Shown piece by piece: positions 48,569-57,181 of a stretch of 64,000 nucleotides of DNA (positions are counted from its first letter, which is position 1; every line of letters begins with the position of its first letter). Source of the stretch: an uncultured Bacteroidales bacterium. Its GTDB lineage: Bacteria; Bacteroidota; Bacteroidia; Bacteroidales; UBA932. A program made the translations under genes and the position numbers. Under the pieces are notes generated by a model. The model made no database searches, had not been told where the DNA came from, and saw nothing but the letters and a program-made list of their open reading frames with translations. The stretch covers positions 1-64,000 of the forward strand of contig CASFSL010000044.1 of the NCBI GenBank assembly GCA_949297365.1, written 5' to 3'.

Positions 48569-50539
48569 TTAATGTCTTTTCAGGACAATGGCCGATCTGC
48601 TGGGCAGATAGAGTGACAGCAGGTCGCAGTCCCCTTCTCTCACGGTGAAGTGAGACACACTTCCATCATTTCTACCGAAACCTCCGAACACCGGATCATC
48701 GGAATCGAGCACCTGCCTGTACTCTCCGGCCGCAGCGCGGAACCTGAAATCTGAGACAGAACGCTCAGGATGGAAATTCAGTGCAAAGATAAAATATCCT
48801 CTGCCAAAAATCAAAACTTTTTGCCGCTCATCCACATAAAGTTGGACAGGTCTGTCCCTCAGTATTCCGTTCTCCGAGAAAAGATGTATCATGGCCTTGT
48901 CGAACTGCAGCAGCTGACCGTACCGCAGATCGGGATTGTCGGCCAGAGACCACTGCCGGCGGGCGTAGAAATACGACCAGCCGTTCCCCTCCCGCGGAAA
49001 GTCTATCCACTCGGGATGGCCGAACTCGTTGCCCATGAAATTGAGGTATCCGTCCCCGGCCGTAGCCAGGGTCACCAGGCGTATCATCTTGTGCAGGGCC
49101 ATGCCTCGCTCCACCGTCAGATTCTGCGAGCCTTTGTTCATGGCCGTGTACATCTCCTTGTCCATCAGCCGGAAGATGATCGTCTTGTCCCCCACAAGCG
49201 CCTGGTCGTGACATTCCGCATAGCTGATGGTACGCTCGTCCTGACGCTTGTTGGTCAGCTCATAGTACATCTCCCCCATGCTCCAGTCCTCGTCCCGGCG
49301 CTCCTTTATCCACTTGATCCAGTGGTCGGCTATGCCCATGCTGAGCCGGAAGTCGAAACCTGTACCGCCGTCCCTGAGAGGGGTCGCCAGACCCGGCATA
49401 CCGCTCACGTCCTCGGCTATGGTTATGGCCTTGGGGTTGATCTCCTTGACCAGGATATTGGCCAGCCCGAGATAAGTCAGCGCATCCTCGTCCTGACCTC
49501 CGTCGAAATAGCACGAATAATCCGTAAAGTCCTTGCCGAGACCGTGGTCAAGATATATCATGCTGGTCACTCCGTCAAAGCGGAAGCCGTCGATATGATA
49601 CTCCTCCATCCAGAACTTGATGTTGGACAGCAGGAAATGTACTGTGGCCGGCTTGCCGTAATTCAGACATCGCGAGCCCCACGCCGGATGCCGCCCCCTG
49701 GAGCCGCCGTGACAGTACATGCAGTCCGTACCGTCCAGCATACCGATGCCCTCCACCTCGTTGTCCACCGCATGGGAGTGTACGATATCCATCACCACGG
49801 CGATGCCCAGTCCGTGAGCCTCGTCCACCAGAGCCTTGAACTCCTCGGGCGTACCGAAACGCGAGCTGAGGGCGAAGAAACCGGATACCTGATAGCCGAA
49901 CGAGCCGTAATAGGGATGCTCCTGCAGGGCCATCAGCTGCAGGGTGTTGTAGCCCAGCTCATGGACACGCGGCAGTACATTCCGACGGAATTCGTCAAAA
50001 GAAGCGACCTTTTCCTGCTCTGAACTCATGCCTATATGGGCCTCGTAGATGAGCGGATTACCGTTATGAGGCGTGAATCCGTGCTTCCAGCGGTATCTCT
50101 TCGAAGGCTGCCACACCTGGGCTGCGAATATCTTGGTCTCAGGATCCTGGACACAGCGGACAGCATAGGCCGGAAGCCTCTCGCCGCTGCCGCCGTTCCA
50201 CTCCACGTACCATTTGAACAGTGAGCCGTGCGGCATCTCCGCTGCCGGAAGACGCAGTTCCCAGTCACCGCTCCCGATACCGGCAAGGCGGTAACGCTCA
50301 TCCTTCCGCCACCCGTTGACGTCTCCTATCAGGTATACGGCCGTGGCATTGGGAGCCCACTCGCGGAACACCACACTGTCCTTCTCCCGATGGACTCCGT
50401 AGTACAGATGATTGTTCACCGCATCGGCGAGCCTGCGGCCATAACCGGCCGTCTCCTGCTTCTGAAACACTATGTTTCTGTAACGCCTGTCTATCTGTTC
50501 CCGGTACGGGGCCAGATACGGATCCGCATCGTAAATCAT
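48569..50539 (-). CDS. glgB: 1,4-alpha-glucan branching enzyme (GH13_8-type)
   Basis: A 656-residue enzyme. A CBM48-like domain is at about 60-170 (FREWAPNATAVYLIGDVNGW). The catalytic barrel has the nucleophile Asp in YHIDGFRFDGVTSMIYLDHG, the acid/base Glu in ITIAEDVSGMPG and the ECHDQAL motif. The GVTSM form is typical of the eukaryote-like GH13_8 group, common in Bacteroidota. It introduces alpha-1,6 branches in glycogen. First gene of the glycogen transcript (glgB, debranching, GT4, GH57, fusion, ribF), 83 bases after xseB. Confidence 0.95.
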   Translation of the reverse strand: MIYDADPYLAPYREQIDRRYRNIVFQKQETAGYGRRLADAVNNHLYYGVHREKDSVVFREWAPNATAVYLIGDVNGWRKDERYRLAGIGSGDWELRLPAAEMPHGSLFKWYVEWNGGSGERLPAYAVRCVQDPETKIFAAQVWQPSKRYRWKHGFTPHNGNPLIYEAHIGMSSEQEKVASFDEFRRNVLPRVHELGYNTLQLMALQEHPYYGSFGYQVSGFFALSSRFGTPEEFKALVDEAHGLGIAVVMDIVHSHAVDNEVEGIGMLDGTDCMYCHGGSRGRHPAWGSRCLNYGKPATVHFLLSNIKFWMEEYHIDGFRFDGVTSMIYLDHGLGKDFTDYSCYFDGGQDEDALTYLGLANILVKEINPKAITIAEDVSGMPGLATPLRDGGTGFDFRLSMGIADHWIKWIKERRDEDWSMGEMYYELTNKRQDERTISYAECHDQALVGDKTIIFRLMDKEMYTAMNKGSQNLTVERGMALHKMIRLVTLATAGDGYLNFMGNEFGHPEWIDFPREGNGWSYFYARRQWSLADNPDLRYGQLLQFDKAMIHLFSENGILRDRPVQLYVDERQKVLIFGRGYFIFALNFHPERSVSDFRFRAAAGEYRQVLDSDDPVFGGFGRNDGSVSHFTVREGDCDLLSLYLPSRSAIVLKRH

Positions 50540-50622
50540 AACTTCTGTCGTTTTTATCGTACTTCAATATTCCGTCACACCCAGCCGTTCCGGCAGGCTT
50601 TCGGGACACACCCGCCCGGCGG

Positions 50623-50817
50623 CTACTGTTCCTCAAGTATCCTGCCGATACTTTCCTCGCTCTCCTTGAGCATCCTGCGGCAGTATGTCAGCAGCGCGGC
50701 CGCCTCCTTCACCTTCGCCGGTATGTCCCCGACGGCGGTCTGCGGATTCTCTATCTCCGCCACTATCTTCTCCAGACGCCCGAGCGCCTCCTCATACTTC
50801 ATATTCTCCATTTCCAT
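50623..50817 (-). CDS. xseB: Exodeoxyribonuclease VII small subunit
   Basis: A 64-residue helical protein: KYEEALGRLEKIVAEIENPQ is the family signature, then a second long helix (KVKEAAALLTYCRRMLKESE). It binds XseA to form exonuclease VII, which degrades single-stranded DNA. In most genomes it follows xseA directly; here a toxin-antitoxin pair lies between them. Start may be Met1 (50817) or Met3 (50811). Confidence 0.92.
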   Translation of the reverse strand: MEMENMKYEEALGRLEKIVAEIENPQTAVGDIPAKVKEAAALLTYCRRMLKESEESIGRILEEQ

Positions 50818-50838
50818 TATCTTTGATTTGGTCTATAA

Positions 50839-51165
50839 TCACCACAACGCGACCTTGCCCATCGCTCCCATATCCAGACTGGCGGTCTTTACGCCCATGG
50901 CTTTAAAAGCTCTTACAATAGTGGAATAAGTAATGCTTTTTCCACTTTCAATCTTTGAAATTTGAGCCCGCTTCACTCCCATAAGCTCTCCAAGTTGTTC
51001 CTGTGTCAGATGGTTGGCTTCCCGCGTATGCCTGATAGCGTCCCCTATAAGAAATTCATCCATCCTCTGATCAAACTCCGCACGTGCAGAAGTACCTTTT
51101 TCTCCAACAACCCGATCCAACACCTCTTCATGAGTAAAGAGCTCCATATTACCGATTTTCTCCAT
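50839..51165 (-). CDS. HigA-like antitoxin (XRE-family helix-turn-helix)
   Basis: A 108-residue protein from ATG 51165. The helix-turn-helix (about 45-95) reads TREANHLTQEQLGELMGVKR, then AQISKIESGKSITYSTIVR, the Cro/CI type. It follows the RelE/HigB-like toxin gene with a 17-base overlap, the reversed (toxin-first) order of higBA modules. The N-terminal part (ELFTHEEVLDRVVGEKGTSA) would bind the toxin. It probably represses the toxin promoter at 51529-51536. GC content is visibly lower than in xseA and xseB, consistent with transfer. Confidence 0.9.
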   Translation of the reverse strand: MEKIGNMELFTHEEVLDRVVGEKGTSARAEFDQRMDEFLIGDAIRHTREANHLTQEQLGELMGVKRAQISKIESGKSITYSTIVRAFKAMGVKTASLDMGAMGKVALW

Positions 51166-51511
51166 TGTATTTTCTTTTAAAATCAAAATATCGTTTTCTT
51201 ATCCCGTCCGCCCTTTCTATCTCTCTTTTAGGCGTTTTCTGAGTCTTTTTCACAAACCCGTGCGCCACAACCACAAGTGTCTCCGACTCTGTATCCCAAA
51301 AGGCTAAAAGGCGATATGCAATCCCCCTATATAAAGTGCGGAATTCCCATATGTCAGAGTCTCCCATCTTCTTAAACAAATCTTTATCCACCACATGCAT
51401 CGTCTTACTGATGTTAAAGACTATTTTTTCCCTGGCCTTTTCATCCAATGACTCTAAAAACTCTACCGCCTCTTTCAAATACAACACTTTAAATCTTTCC
51501 CGTCCTACCAT
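51149..51511 (-). CDS. HigB/RelE-like toxin (phage Gp49-like)
   Basis: A 120-residue basic protein. FKVLYLKEAVEFLESLDEKA, then EKIVFNISKTMHVVDKDLFK, WEFRTLYRGIAYRLLAFWD and VVAHGFVKKTQKTPKREIER follow the RelE/HigB fold of mRNA-cleaving toxins (the Gp49/HigB branch). The C-terminal KKTQKTP with its basic residues is the usual active-site segment. It forms a toxin-antitoxin module with the overlapping downstream gene, inserted between xseA and xseB. Confidence 0.9.
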   Translation of the reverse strand: MVGRERFKVLYLKEAVEFLESLDEKAREKIVFNISKTMHVVDKDLFKKMGDSDIWEFRTLYRGIAYRLLAFWDTESETLVVVAHGFVKKTQKTPKREIERADGIRKRYFDFKRKYNGENR

Positions 51512-51528
51512 ACAACTTTAATCTAATG

Positions 51529-51536
51529 CAAATGTA
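51529..51536 (-). promoter_or_regulatory. Toxin-antitoxin -7 element TACATTTG
   Basis: Perfect -7 match on the minus strand, 18 bases before the toxin ATG. An imperfect dyad TTCCT-TTTC-AGGAA (51547-51560) lies just upstream, in -33 position, and may be the antitoxin operator. Confidence 0.5.
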
Positions 51537-51575
51537 ACAAATTCCGTTCCTTTTCAGGAAACATTCTTGATTTTT

Positions 51576-52913
51576 TTAATTTCCACCACACTTGTCGCTC
51601 CTGACAGAGTCAACGAGGCAGCGGGCGGTGCCGTCACTCAGGAGCAGGTCGATGCTGTCTCCGGGTGCGAGGAGGGCGGCGGACTCCACCGGACGGCCTC
51701 CGCGCAGCACATAGGCACTGCCGGGCCGGAGCATGGCCACAGGATCCCCCTTGCGGATGCGGAGCTCCAGCATATCCAGCCTGCCCGACTCCGCCTTAAG
51801 ACGCAGAGCCACACCGCTCCTGGCTCTCATCCACAGCATGTTCAGCCCGTTCTGCTCATTGCCGGAACGCACCGTCACACCTTTCCTGATGCGCATGAGC
51901 AGCATGTCCATCCGGTTGGACTCCAGACGGCACCGCATGGCCGTTCCGGACTGGAGCCGGCGGGCCGTCTGCTCCTGACGCAGTCGCAGATTCTCCATCC
52001 TGAGCGTGACAGACGAACGCAGACGGTCGGCCAGAGCCGTCAGGGAAGCGTCCTCCGCTACGAAAGCATCCACTATGTAGTCGGCCAGGGCAGTCGGCGT
52101 CTTGAGAGACCTGGCCGCCACCATGTCGCAGATGTGCCTGTCCCGCTCGTGTCCCACGGCCACAAGCACCGGCAGCGGAAAGCGGGCGATACTGACCGCC
52201 AGGTCGTAATCGTCAAAGCACACCAGATCCGCCACCGCTCCGCCTCCGCGCAGCAGCAGCACCGCATCGTACTGCGCCCCCTCGGCCAGGTCGTCCAGCA
52301 CACTGTTCAGAGCGTCTATAATGCCGGCCGGAGCCGTCGCTCCCTGCATCGGAGCCGGATACAGCCTCGTGTAAAAGCGGAAACCGTAGCCGTTGTCGTA
52401 AAGATGATTCATGAAGTCCCCGTAACCGGCGGCCGTCTCGGAAGTTATCAGGGCAAACCTCCTGGGCAGCCCAGGCATAGGCAGAGACTTGTTCACCTCC
52501 AGCAGTCCCTCCCTGGTCAGCCTCTCCAGAGTCCGCTGCCGGGCCAGTTCCACCTCCCCGAGGGTGAAGGCCGGATCTATGTCCTCGATGCTCAGGCTCA
52601 TGCCGTACAGTTCGGAATACTGCACCCTCACCCGTACCAGCACCGTCATGCCGGCCTCCAGCCTGCGCCCGGTTCCCTGATAGAAAGCCGCCTCCACCAG
52701 CGCGCGTCTCGACCGCCAGATGACCGCCGACACCTTCGCGCTGAACACATCCCGCCCGGAGCCTTTCTCCACCAGCTCCATATAACAGTGTCCGTTGCCG
52801 TGAATCCGCAGCTCGTGTATCTCCGCCTTCACCCAGACAGGTCCGGGGAACGTCTCCGCCACCGCGCCTTTTATCCCCTGCAGCAGCTGCGCCAATGAAA
52901 TATATTCCCGCAT
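51576..52913 (-). CDS. xseA: Exodeoxyribonuclease VII large subunit
   Basis: A 445-residue protein from ATG 52913. The N-terminal OB-fold (SLAQLLQGIKGAVAETFPGP, WVKAEIHELRIHGNGHCYME) binds DNA; the catalytic middle domain has PKRFALITSETAAGYGDFMN-like LPRRFALITSETAAGYGDFM and LRGGGAVADLVCFDDYDLAV; the C-terminal helical part has repeated Arg-rich units (MRIRKG, MRARSG, LRIRKGDPV). It forms exonuclease VII with XseB. Normally adjacent to xseB; the toxin-antitoxin pair follows it here. Confidence 0.93.
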   Translation of the reverse strand: MREYISLAQLLQGIKGAVAETFPGPVWVKAEIHELRIHGNGHCYMELVEKGSGRDVFSAKVSAVIWRSRRALVEAAFYQGTGRRLEAGMTVLVRVRVQYSELYGMSLSIEDIDPAFTLGEVELARQRTLERLTREGLLEVNKSLPMPGLPRRFALITSETAAGYGDFMNHLYDNGYGFRFYTRLYPAPMQGATAPAGIIDALNSVLDDLAEGAQYDAVLLLRGGGAVADLVCFDDYDLAVSIARFPLPVLVAVGHERDRHICDMVAARSLKTPTALADYIVDAFVAEDASLTALADRLRSSVTLRMENLRLRQEQTARRLQSGTAMRCRLESNRMDMLLMRIRKGVTVRSGNEQNGLNMLWMRARSGVALRLKAESGRLDMLELRIRKGDPVAMLRPGSAYVLRGGRPVESAALLAPGDSIDLLLSDGTARCLVDSVRSDKCGGN

Positions 52914-52992
52914 AACATTACGTGCATTTTTCACAGAACAAACTTAGAAAAAATCCATGAAAAAAGTATTGGCGCAGTGCGGAAAAATTTGC

Positions 52993-53000
52993 TATTTTTG
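52993..53000 (+). promoter_or_regulatory. ysxC operon -7 element TATTTTTG
   Basis: Perfect -7 match 17 bases before the ATG at 53017. It argues against the longer open frame from 52957, whose start lies upstream of the promoter. Confidence 0.5.
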
Positions 53001-53016
53001 CCGTTTTAAACACAGT

Positions 53017-53625
53017 ATGCTTATCAAGACAGCCATATTCAAGGGAAGCAGCACCAAAGTGGAGCAGAAGCCGAGACTCAGAGCGCCCGAGTACGCCTTC
53101 ATCGGACGGTCCAACGTCGGCAAGTCCTCGCTCATCAACATGCTGTGCGGCCAGAAGAGCCTGGCGAAGACCTCTGCCATGCCAGGCAAGACCATACTGG
53201 TCAACCACTTTCTCATCAACGACAGCTGGTATCTGGTAGACCTGCCCGGCTACGGCTTCGCCAAGGCATCCAAGAAGGCGCAGGCCACGCTGAAAGCCAT
53301 GATCGAGGACTACGTGAGTCACTCCGAGGAGCTGGCCATGCTGTTCATACTGCTGGACTCAAGGCATGAGATGATGGAGATAGACCGCAGCTTCATATCC
53401 GCAGTAGCCGGAGCCGACATCCCGTTCACAGTCATACTGACAAAGAGCGACAAGCTGTCCAAGTCCGCTCTCGAGAAAAACACAGCGGCCATGCAGGCCT
53501 GTCTGGATGCCATCAGGCCCGGCATCACGGTCATCCCCACGTCCTCCGACAAGAAGACCGGAAGAGACGCCGTCCTGGACCTGATAGAGACCGACCTTAA
53601 AAGCAGAAGAACACCGACAAAATAA
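53017..53625 (+). CDS. ysxC: Ribosome-biogenesis GTPase YsxC/EngB
   Basis: A 202-residue GTPase. The P-loop is GRSNVGKSSLINMLCG, G3 is DLPGYGFAKASKK and G4 is TKSDKLSK. EngB/YsxC helps assemble the large ribosomal subunit. Start ATG 53017 (MLIKTAIFKGSS) is chosen by the promoter position and family length. It is followed after 18 bases by prs on the same strand. Confidence 0.94.
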   Translation: MLIKTAIFKGSSTKVEQKPRLRAPEYAFIGRSNVGKSSLINMLCGQKSLAKTSAMPGKTILVNHFLINDSWYLVDLPGYGFAKASKKAQATLKAMIEDYVSHSEELAMLFILLDSRHEMMEIDRSFISAVAGADIPFTVILTKSDKLSKSALEKNTAAMQACLDAIRPGITVIPTSSDKKTGRDAVLDLIETDLKSRRTPTK

Positions 53626-53643
53626 CTGAAACACTGACACAAT

Positions 53644-54606
53644 ATGAAACACACTGCCAATCACACACACGGCATCAAGATCTTCTCATGCAGGGGATCA
53701 CGCTATCTGGCCGAGAAAATAGCCAAATCCCTCGGCCTTGAACTGGGCGACTCGGTCGTAACTGACTTCAGCGACGGCGAGTTCCAGCCGGCATTCAACG
53801 AATCCGTCCGCGGAACCACCACATTCATCGTGCAGTCCACATTTCCCCCTCTGGACAACCTCTTTGAGCTCCTGCTCATGATCGACGCGGCCCGCAGGGC
53901 ATCGGCCTACAAGGTCATCGCCGTCATCCCCTACTTCGGATGGGCCCGTCAGGACCGCAAGGACCGTCCCAGAGTCTCCATCGGAGCCAAACTGGTGGCC
54001 AACCTCCTGGTAGCCGCAGGATGCGACCGCGTGATCACCACCGATCTGCATGCCGACCAGATCCAGGGATTCTTCGATTTTCCGGTAGACCACATATACG
54101 CAAGCACCATTTTCCTGCCTTACCTGAGGGACATGCAGCTGGACAACCTCTCCATAGCCGCCCCGGACATGGGAGGCGCCAAGAGGGCCAACGCCTACTC
54201 CCGCGTACTGGGCTGCCCCATGATTATCTGCCACAAGTCGCGTGAGAGGCCAAACGTGGTAGGCTCCATGACCGCCATCGGTGACGTAGAGGGCCGCAAC
54301 ATCGTCATCATCGACGACATGATCGACACCGCCGGCACCATTACCAAGGCCGCCGACATGCTCATGGAGAAAGGCGCTCTCAGCGTAAGGGCCATGGCCA
54401 CCCATGCGGTATTCTCCGGCCAGGCATACGAGCGCATCAACAAGTCCGCCCTCCAGGAAGTGGTCGTGACCGACACCATACCTCTGAGAGCCCCCGAAGG
54501 TACGGATCTCTCCAAGTTCACCGTCCTCTCCGTAGCGGACATGTTCGCGGAAGTCATCGACCGCATCTACAACTACAAGTCTATCAGCGATGCTTTCGGG
54601 TTCTAG
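53644..54606 (+). CDS. prs: Ribose-phosphate pyrophosphokinase
   Basis: A 320-residue enzyme that makes PRPP from ribose-5-phosphate and ATP, feeding purine, pyrimidine, NAD and histidine synthesis. Hallmarks are SCRGSRYLAEKIAKSLGLEL, the GEFQPAFNESVRG region, YFGWARQDRKDRPRVSI and the PRPP-binding loop VIIDDMIDTAGTI. It overlaps nadE by 17 bases, and NAD synthesis also uses PRPP-derived nicotinate nucleotide. Confidence 0.95.
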   Translation: MKHTANHTHGIKIFSCRGSRYLAEKIAKSLGLELGDSVVTDFSDGEFQPAFNESVRGTTTFIVQSTFPPLDNLFELLLMIDAARRASAYKVIAVIPYFGWARQDRKDRPRVSIGAKLVANLLVAAGCDRVITTDLHADQIQGFFDFPVDHIYASTIFLPYLRDMQLDNLSIAAPDMGGAKRANAYSRVLGCPMIICHKSRERPNVVGSMTAIGDVEGRNIVIIDDMIDTAGTITKAADMLMEKGALSVRAMATHAVFSGQAYERINKSALQEVVVTDTIPLRAPEGTDLSKFTVLSVADMFAEVIDRIYNYKSISDAFGF

Positions 54607-55441
54607 AGTAGAAGATATACATGACAGGATAATACGGGCTGTCCGGGACTTCTTCGCTCAGGCAGGGATGTCCCGGGCCGTGCTCGGCCTGTCCGGAGGC
54701 CTGGACTCGGCCGTAGTCGCGGCACTGGCGGCGGAAGCCCTGGGCAAGGAGCACGTAACCGGCATCCTCATGCCCTCGTCCTGGTCTACCGTCCACTCCG
54801 TCAATGACGCTGTGGAACTGGCCGACAACCTGGGCATCAAGTACCATATCATCCCGATAGGAACCATATACGACCGGTTCATGAAGGAGGCCGAGCCTCT
54901 CTTCGAGGGAGATTTTCACTGGGACACCACCCAGGAGAACCTCCAGGCCCGCATCCGGGGCACCATCCTGATGATGTACTCCAACCGCCACGGAGCCCTG
55001 CTGCTCAATACCACCAACAAGAGCGAGCTGTCGATGGGCTACGGCACCCTGTACGGAGACCTGTGCGGTGCCCTGATGGTCATCGCCGACCTCTACAAGA
55101 CCGAAGTGTACGAGTTAGCCGCATATATCAACCGGGAGAGGGAGCTCATTCCCCTGTCCACCATCACCAAGGCCCCTTCGGCCGAGCTGCGGGACGGACA
55201 GAAGGACACCGATTCCCTGCCGCCCTACGATGTGCTGGACCCGGTGCTCTACAGCCTCAACGAAGGCGGCAGGAGCGCGGAACAGATTTTGCAGGAAGGT
55301 GTGGACAAGGCCTTGGTGGAAAGAATCCTGCGGCTTAGAAAGGCAGCCGCGTTCAAGGTCCATCAGCTGGCCCCTGAGATAACGGTCAGCTCCTGCCCGC
55401 TGCTTGACCGCAGCAAATGGGTGGAGCCAAAAACAATGTAA
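54590..55441 (+). CDS. nadE: NAD synthetase (ammonia-type)
   Basis: A 283-residue ATP pyrophosphatase-type enzyme that amidates NaAD to NAD. The PP-loop is LGLSGGLDSAVVAALAAEAL, and the conserved NTTNKSELSMGYGTLYGD, GALMVIADLYKTEVYELA and APSAELRDGQKDTDSLP follow. There is no N-terminal glutaminase domain, so it should use ammonia. It overlaps the end of prs and is followed by a small Cys-rich protein gene. Confidence 0.95.
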   Translation: MLSGSRVEDIHDRIIRAVRDFFAQAGMSRAVLGLSGGLDSAVVAALAAEALGKEHVTGILMPSSWSTVHSVNDAVELADNLGIKYHIIPIGTIYDRFMKEAEPLFEGDFHWDTTQENLQARIRGTILMMYSNRHGALLLNTTNKSELSMGYGTLYGDLCGALMVIADLYKTEVYELAAYINRERELIPLSTITKAPSAELRDGQKDTDSLPPYDVLDPVLYSLNEGGRSAEQILQEGVDKALVERILRLRKAAAFKVHQLAPEITVSSCPLLDRSKWVEPKTM

Positions 55442-55444
55442 GAT

Positions 55445-55711
55445 ATGGAAATATTGATAGCGGCCATAGTATTCGTCGGTTTTGCGGTATTCATCATGTG
55501 CTTCAACATCATCTTCAGGAAGAAGCCTTTTCCTGACGGAGAGATAGAGCACAACAAGGAGCTTCGCAAGAGGGGCATCATCTGCGCCCGCGAGGAGGAG
55601 ATGAGGCTGTGGGGCCCGAAGAAAGGAAGCACCGGCGGCTGCAGCGGCTCCTGCGGAAGCTGCGGCCTGAACTTGAACGGTACGGGATGCGATATATCTG
55701 ATAAACAATAG
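55445..55711 (+). CDS. Small membrane-anchored Cys-rich protein
   Basis: An 88-residue protein. One N-terminal transmembrane helix (ILIAAIVFVGFAVFIMCFNI) is followed by a basic/acidic loop and a C-terminal Cys cluster (GGCSGSCGSCGLN, then GTGC). The layout, a TM helix with a C-terminal CGG/C-rich cluster, is like NqrM (DUF539) of Na+-NQR maturation, but the long middle part differs, so this is only a guess. It could bind metal or iron-sulfur. It lies 4 bases before der. Confidence 0.7.
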   Translation: MEILIAAIVFVGFAVFIMCFNIIFRKKPFPDGEIEHNKELRKRGIICAREEEMRLWGPKKGSTGGCSGSCGSCGLNLNGTGCDISDKQ

Positions 55712-55714
55712 AGT

Positions 55715-57025
55715 ATGAGTTTAGTTGCCATAGTAGGACGGCCCAACGTGGGCAAATCAACCCTTTTCAACAGGCTTGTCGGTATGCGGCAGGCCATCGT
55801 CGATGAGACGGCTGGTGTAACGCGCGACCGCCATTACGGCAAGTGCGAGTGGTGCGGCACGACATTCTCTGTAGTGGATACAGGAGGCTATACGGTCAAC
55901 TCCGAAGACGTGTTCGAGGAGGAGATACGCAAGCAGGTGATGATAGCCATCGAGGAGGCCGATGTCATCCTGTTCCTGGTGGAAGTGGGCACCGGCATCA
56001 CCGACTTCGATGAGGAAATCGCCGACATCCTGCGGCGCAGTGACAAGCCGGTCCTGCTGGTGGTCAACAAGGTGGACTCGGCGGACAAGCGCTTCGACTC
56101 ATACCAGTTCTACTCCCTGGGGCTGGGCGACCCGTGGGACATCTCCTCGGCCAACGGCAGCGGCACCGGCGACATGCTGGACCGGCTCGTGTCCATGCTG
56201 CCCGACTCCAAAGAGGAGGAGGATAAGCACGCCGGAGTACCCCGTATCGCCATAGTAGGCAGGCCCAACGCCGGCAAGTCATCCATCACCAACGCTTTCC
56301 TCGGAGAGGAGCGCAACATCGTAACCCCCGTGGCCGGGACGACCCGGGACGCGGTGGAGTCCTACTACAACAAGTTCGGACACGAGTTCATCCTGGTGGA
56401 CACCGCCGGACTGCGCAAGAAAAGCAAGGTCAACGAGGACTTGGAGTTCTACTCCGTGATGAGGGCCATCAGGGCCATAGAGCACGCCGACATCTGCATC
56501 CTGATGATCGATGCCCAATACGGAGTCGAGGCTCAGGATATGTCCATCTTCAATCTCATCCTGCGCAACAGCAAAGGCTGCGTGGTGGCGGTCAACAAAT
56601 GGGACCTGATAGAGAACAAGACCGGCAACACCATGAAGGAATACGCCGAGGCCATACGCAAGCGGCTCGCGCCTTTCAGCGATATCCCCGTCATCTTCAC
56701 ATCGGTCATCAAAAAGCAAAGAATCCTCGATGTGCTGGACGCGGCGGCCAAGGTCTATGACAATTACTCCAAGAAGATTCCCACATCCACTCTGAACGAG
56801 GTTATGCTCGAGGAGATAGACAACTATCCTCCCCCCTCCACAAAGGGCAAGTTCATCAAGATCAAGTATATCACCCAACTGCCGACGCCCTGTCCGTCAT
56901 TTGCCTTCTTCTGCAATCTGCCCCAGTACATCGGGGCACCGTACAAGAGATTCCTGGAGAACAAGCTGCGCAGTCACTTCGACTTCACCGGCTGCCCCAT
57001 ACGCATCTTCATGCGCCGAAAATAA
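55715..57025 (+). CDS. der: Ribosome biogenesis GTPase Der (EngA)
   Basis: A 436-residue protein with two tandem GTPase domains and a KH-like C-terminus. P-loops are [16 protein letters not shown] (first) and [16 protein letters not shown] (second); G4 motifs are NKVDSADK and NKWDLIEN. It acts in 50S subunit assembly. Complete and normal in length. It follows prs, nadE and the small Cys-rich gene and is the last of that run. Confidence 0.96.
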   Translation: MSLVAIVGRPNVGKSTLFNRLVGMRQAIVDETAGVTRDRHYGKCEWCGTTFSVVDTGGYTVNSEDVFEEEIRKQVMIAIEEADVILFLVEVGTGITDFDEEIADILRRSDKPVLLVVNKVDSADKRFDSYQFYSLGLGDPWDISSANGSGTGDMLDRLVSMLPDSKEEEDKHAGVPRIAIVGRPNAGKSSITNAFLGEERNIVTPVAGTTRDAVESYYNKFGHEFILVDTAGLRKKSKVNEDLEFYSVMRAIRAIEHADICILMIDAQYGVEAQDMSIFNLILRNSKGCVVAVNKWDLIENKTGNTMKEYAEAIRKRLAPFSDIPVIFTSVIKKQRILDVLDAAAKVYDNYSKKIPTSTLNEVMLEEIDNYPPPSTKGKFIKIKYITQLPTPCPSFAFFCNLPQYIGAPYKRFLENKLRSHFDFTGCPIRIFMRRK

Positions 57026-57040
57026 TTCCAGGCAGCGGAG

Positions 57041-57064
57041 TATCTTTGCCCTATGATATCATAG
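57041..57064 (+). promoter_or_regulatory. Orphan -7 element TATCTTTG with 14-bp palindrome
   Basis: TATCTTTG (57041-57048) is a perfect -7 element and is followed at 57051-57064 by the perfect palindrome CTATGATATCATAG at the expected start site. No plus-strand gene follows; the next gene is the convergent DUF4783 gene. It may make a non-coding or antisense RNA, or be a relic. Confidence 0.45.
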
Positions 57065-57181
57065 TGTGACCACATATTGATTCGTAGTTCGGGCACCTTC
57101 TTATTTTGCAAACCAATGTAAATAAACACCTTAAGCAAATACAACTTTCCCAAGCGGGAGGGGTTGAGCGATGAGATACGG

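Noticed and set aside
51567..52898. 443-codon plus-strand frame
   Set aside because: Antisense to xseA; rich in His/Arg/Gln with no recognisable fold.
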